Shown here piece after piece: positions 62,680-64,000 of a stretch of 64,000 bases of DNA. This DNA comes from Pseudoalteromonas ulvae UL12 (GTDB lineage Bacteria; Pseudomonadota; Gammaproteobacteria; Enterobacterales; Alteromonadaceae). How positions within the stretch are numbered: the stretch's first letter is position 1; the number at the start of each line of letters is the position of its first letter. Location of the stretch: the NCBI RefSeq assembly GCF_014925405.1, contig NZ_AQHJ01000028.1, positions 248,001-312,000 of the forward strand, read 5' to 3'. A program made the position numbers and the translations under genes. Under the pieces are notes generated by a model. The model worked only from the letters and a program-made list of their open reading frames with translations. It was not told the origin of the DNA and searched no databases.

Positions 62680-64000
62680 ATGACTCAGCCTCCTATTTCA
62701 ATCAATCAACGTTACAAAAGCTCAACTAGAATTGACAGCAATAACAATAACCTAGAGTCCTTCATAGATGATTTTATTCTTCATGGAACAGCTGTTAATG
62801 TACTAGATACTATCAGCCGTGATTTTTTTGGTAATGAGCAACGCGCTTATACACTCACGGGCCCTTATGGTTCAGGTAAGTCTACTGTAGCGTTATTTTT
62901 ATCTTGTTTGTTATCGTCTGATACAGTGACAAGAGAATACGCTTCAAATAAGCTCTCAACTTCAAATGGTGTACTTGATAACTTTGGTAAATATTTTCAA
63001 ATCAACAAAGGTTGGAAAGTAATTAAGCATGTATGCGGATTAGAGTCACCCGCTAATGCGATTTTGATCAGTGTATATAAAGCTCTAGGTTTAGATTTTG
63101 ATCTTGAGACAGCTTTGAGTATGAGTGATGAAAAATGTTTAAAAGAAATTAAACATGCCTTTTCTATTGTGCGTGAACACGATGGTGTTTTACTGCTTTT
63201 AGATGAAATGGGTAAAGCTCTCGATTATCAATCTCGTGCAAATAAAGACTTGCACTTATTTCAAGCACTTGCTGACATCGTGCAACAAGCTAAAGTGCCT
63301 GTATTAATGCTCGGCTTTTTACATCAATCATTCTCCGATTATGCTAAAAACAAAGATGTAAAAGCGCAAAAAGAATGGGCAAAAGTACAGGGGCGTTACC
63401 GCGATTTAAGCTTTAACCCATCTATTGATGAATCTTTAGTGCTTGTGGGTGATTCAATTACAAAGCACGCAAAAATAGACCAAGTTCTGACTGAGCACCA
63501 ACAGCCTTTAATTGATCTTGTTGTTTCAACGTATTCGAATCAAAGTCGAAATGGTGCTGCACTTGCTAAGACTTTACCGCTTGATCCGCTTGTTAGCTTG
63601 TTATTAGGTCCTATTTCTCGTCGGCGTTTTTCTCAAAATGAACGTAGTTTATTCGGCTTTTTAGCCTCACATGAAAAACTGGGGTTTCGTGACTTTTTAG
63701 CGCAGAAATATTCTAGCCTTAATCCAAGCTTTCCTTTATATCGCCCAGAATTATTTTGGGATTATTTGCATCATAATCTACATCATTTAATTGTCACCTC
63801 GCACGATAGTAAAGCCTGGTTAGAAGGTTGTGATGCTATCTATAGAGCAGAACAAAAAGGTTCTGATTTACATGTAATACTAACTAAGACCATTGCCTTA
63901 CTGACTATTTTTGGTTTCCACCATCATTTACATGCCAAACGCGACTTTATAACTCAATACGCTATCACCCGAGGTTTTAGTAAACATGAGGTAACAGTCG
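62680..64000 (+). CDS. P-loop ATPase of the defence island (partial, runs off the right edge)
   Basis: At least 440 residues. Walker A GPYGSGKS at 61-68, Walker B with GVLLLLDEMGKALDY, then SRRRFSQNERSLFGFLASHE. Belongs to the large STAND/AAA-like ATPases that accompany DUF4007. Start at ATG 62680, directly after the DUF4007 stop, so the two are co-translated. The 3' end is outside the window, so domain content beyond the ATPase is unknown. Confidence 0.7.
   Translation, partial: MTQPPISINQRYKSSTRIDSNNNNLESFIDDFILHGTAVNVLDTISRDFFGNEQRAYTLTGPYGSGKSTVALFLSCLLSSDTVTREYASNKLSTSNGVLDNFGKYFQINKGWKVIKHVCGLESPANAILISVYKALGLDFDLETALSMSDEKCLKEIKHAFSIVREHDGVLLLLDEMGKALDYQSRANKDLHLFQALADIVQQAKVPVLMLGFLHQSFSDYAKNKDVKAQKEWAKVQGRYRDLSFNPSIDESLVLVGDSITKHAKIDQVLTEHQQPLIDLVVSTYSNQSRNGAALAKTLPLDPLVSLLLGPISRRRFSQNERSLFGFLASHEKLGFRDFLAQKYSSLNPSFPLYRPELFWDYLHHNLHHLIVTSHDSKAWLEGCDAIYRAEQKGSDLHVILTKTIALLTIFGFHHHLHAKRDFITQYAITRGFSKHEVTV

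Overview
The window looks like a chromosome segment of a marine gammaproteobacterium of the order Alteromonadales, most likely Pseudoalteromonas. The basis is the low-to-moderate GC content, the gene neighbourhoods (thrS-infC-rpmI-rplT, ribE/norM, a cobalamin salvage cluster), Alteromonadales-type domains of unknown function (DUF3010, DUF3718, DUF3080, DUF445) and a LodA/LodB quinoprotein pair. The species call is an inference.

From 1 to about 24,600 the DNA is mostly core chromosome. It carries a partial sensor kinase, a SulP transporter, an Lrp-type regulator, a three-gene run (solute-binding protein, M14 peptidase, YcbL-like hydrolase), an SDR enzyme, the translation operon thrS-infC-rpmI-rplT (infC very probably starts at ATT), a nuclease-family protein and a DUF3010 protein. 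It continues with a pair of amidohydrolases, one of which lacks the metal-binding HxH, then cobU/cobC divergent from cobT-cobS-cobO, a fructosamine-kinase-like protein, riboflavin synthase, a MATE pump and a DUF3080 lipoprotein.

From 24,628 to 25,926 there is a stringent-type promoter, a broken 5' tRNA fragment and eleven tRNA-Val(GAC) genes in an exact 103-bp tandem array. Copies 2-10 are chimeras of the first and last copies and carry an A-C mismatch at 3:70 of the acceptor stem.

From about 26,400 to 36,200 an accessory island sits beside the tRNA array, all on the minus strand. It holds a prokaryotic viperin (ddhNTP-type antiviral radical SAM enzyme) whose ribosome-binding site lies in a hairpin, followed by a HicA-like gene and two small Asn-rich genes. 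A cluster of five small unknown envelope-type genes comes next, then a DRT type 1 defence reverse transcriptase (RT plus C-terminal nitrilase) with a one-TM partner. The RT is translationally coupled to the remnant of a type I restriction system (hsdR head fused to hsdS tail). An XRE regulator gene completes the island. No integrase is visible.

From 36,300 to 42,100 core-like genes return (RhlE helicase, a membrane zinc metallopeptidase, HAD hydrolase, Sua5/TsaC, a DUF6671-like protein), with a REPIN-like tandem repeat of 139-bp period at 37,684-38,000. From 42,200 to 51,700 is a LodA/LodB quinoprotein cluster with two DUF2589 proteins, zinc-ribbon proteins and three paralogous tiny hydrophobic peptide genes that share long 5' regions and near-identical terminators.

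From 51,909 to the right edge is a second, compact defence-type island. It has HTH + PD-(D/E)XK-like nuclease + a methyltransferase of the phosphorothioation-associated type, convergent with helicase-GHKL ATPase-PLD-DUF262/DUF1524 nuclease. Divergent from that is DUF4007 plus a P-loop ATPase that runs off the window. It resembles a DNA-modification-dependent restriction system whose modification genes would lie beyond position 64,000.
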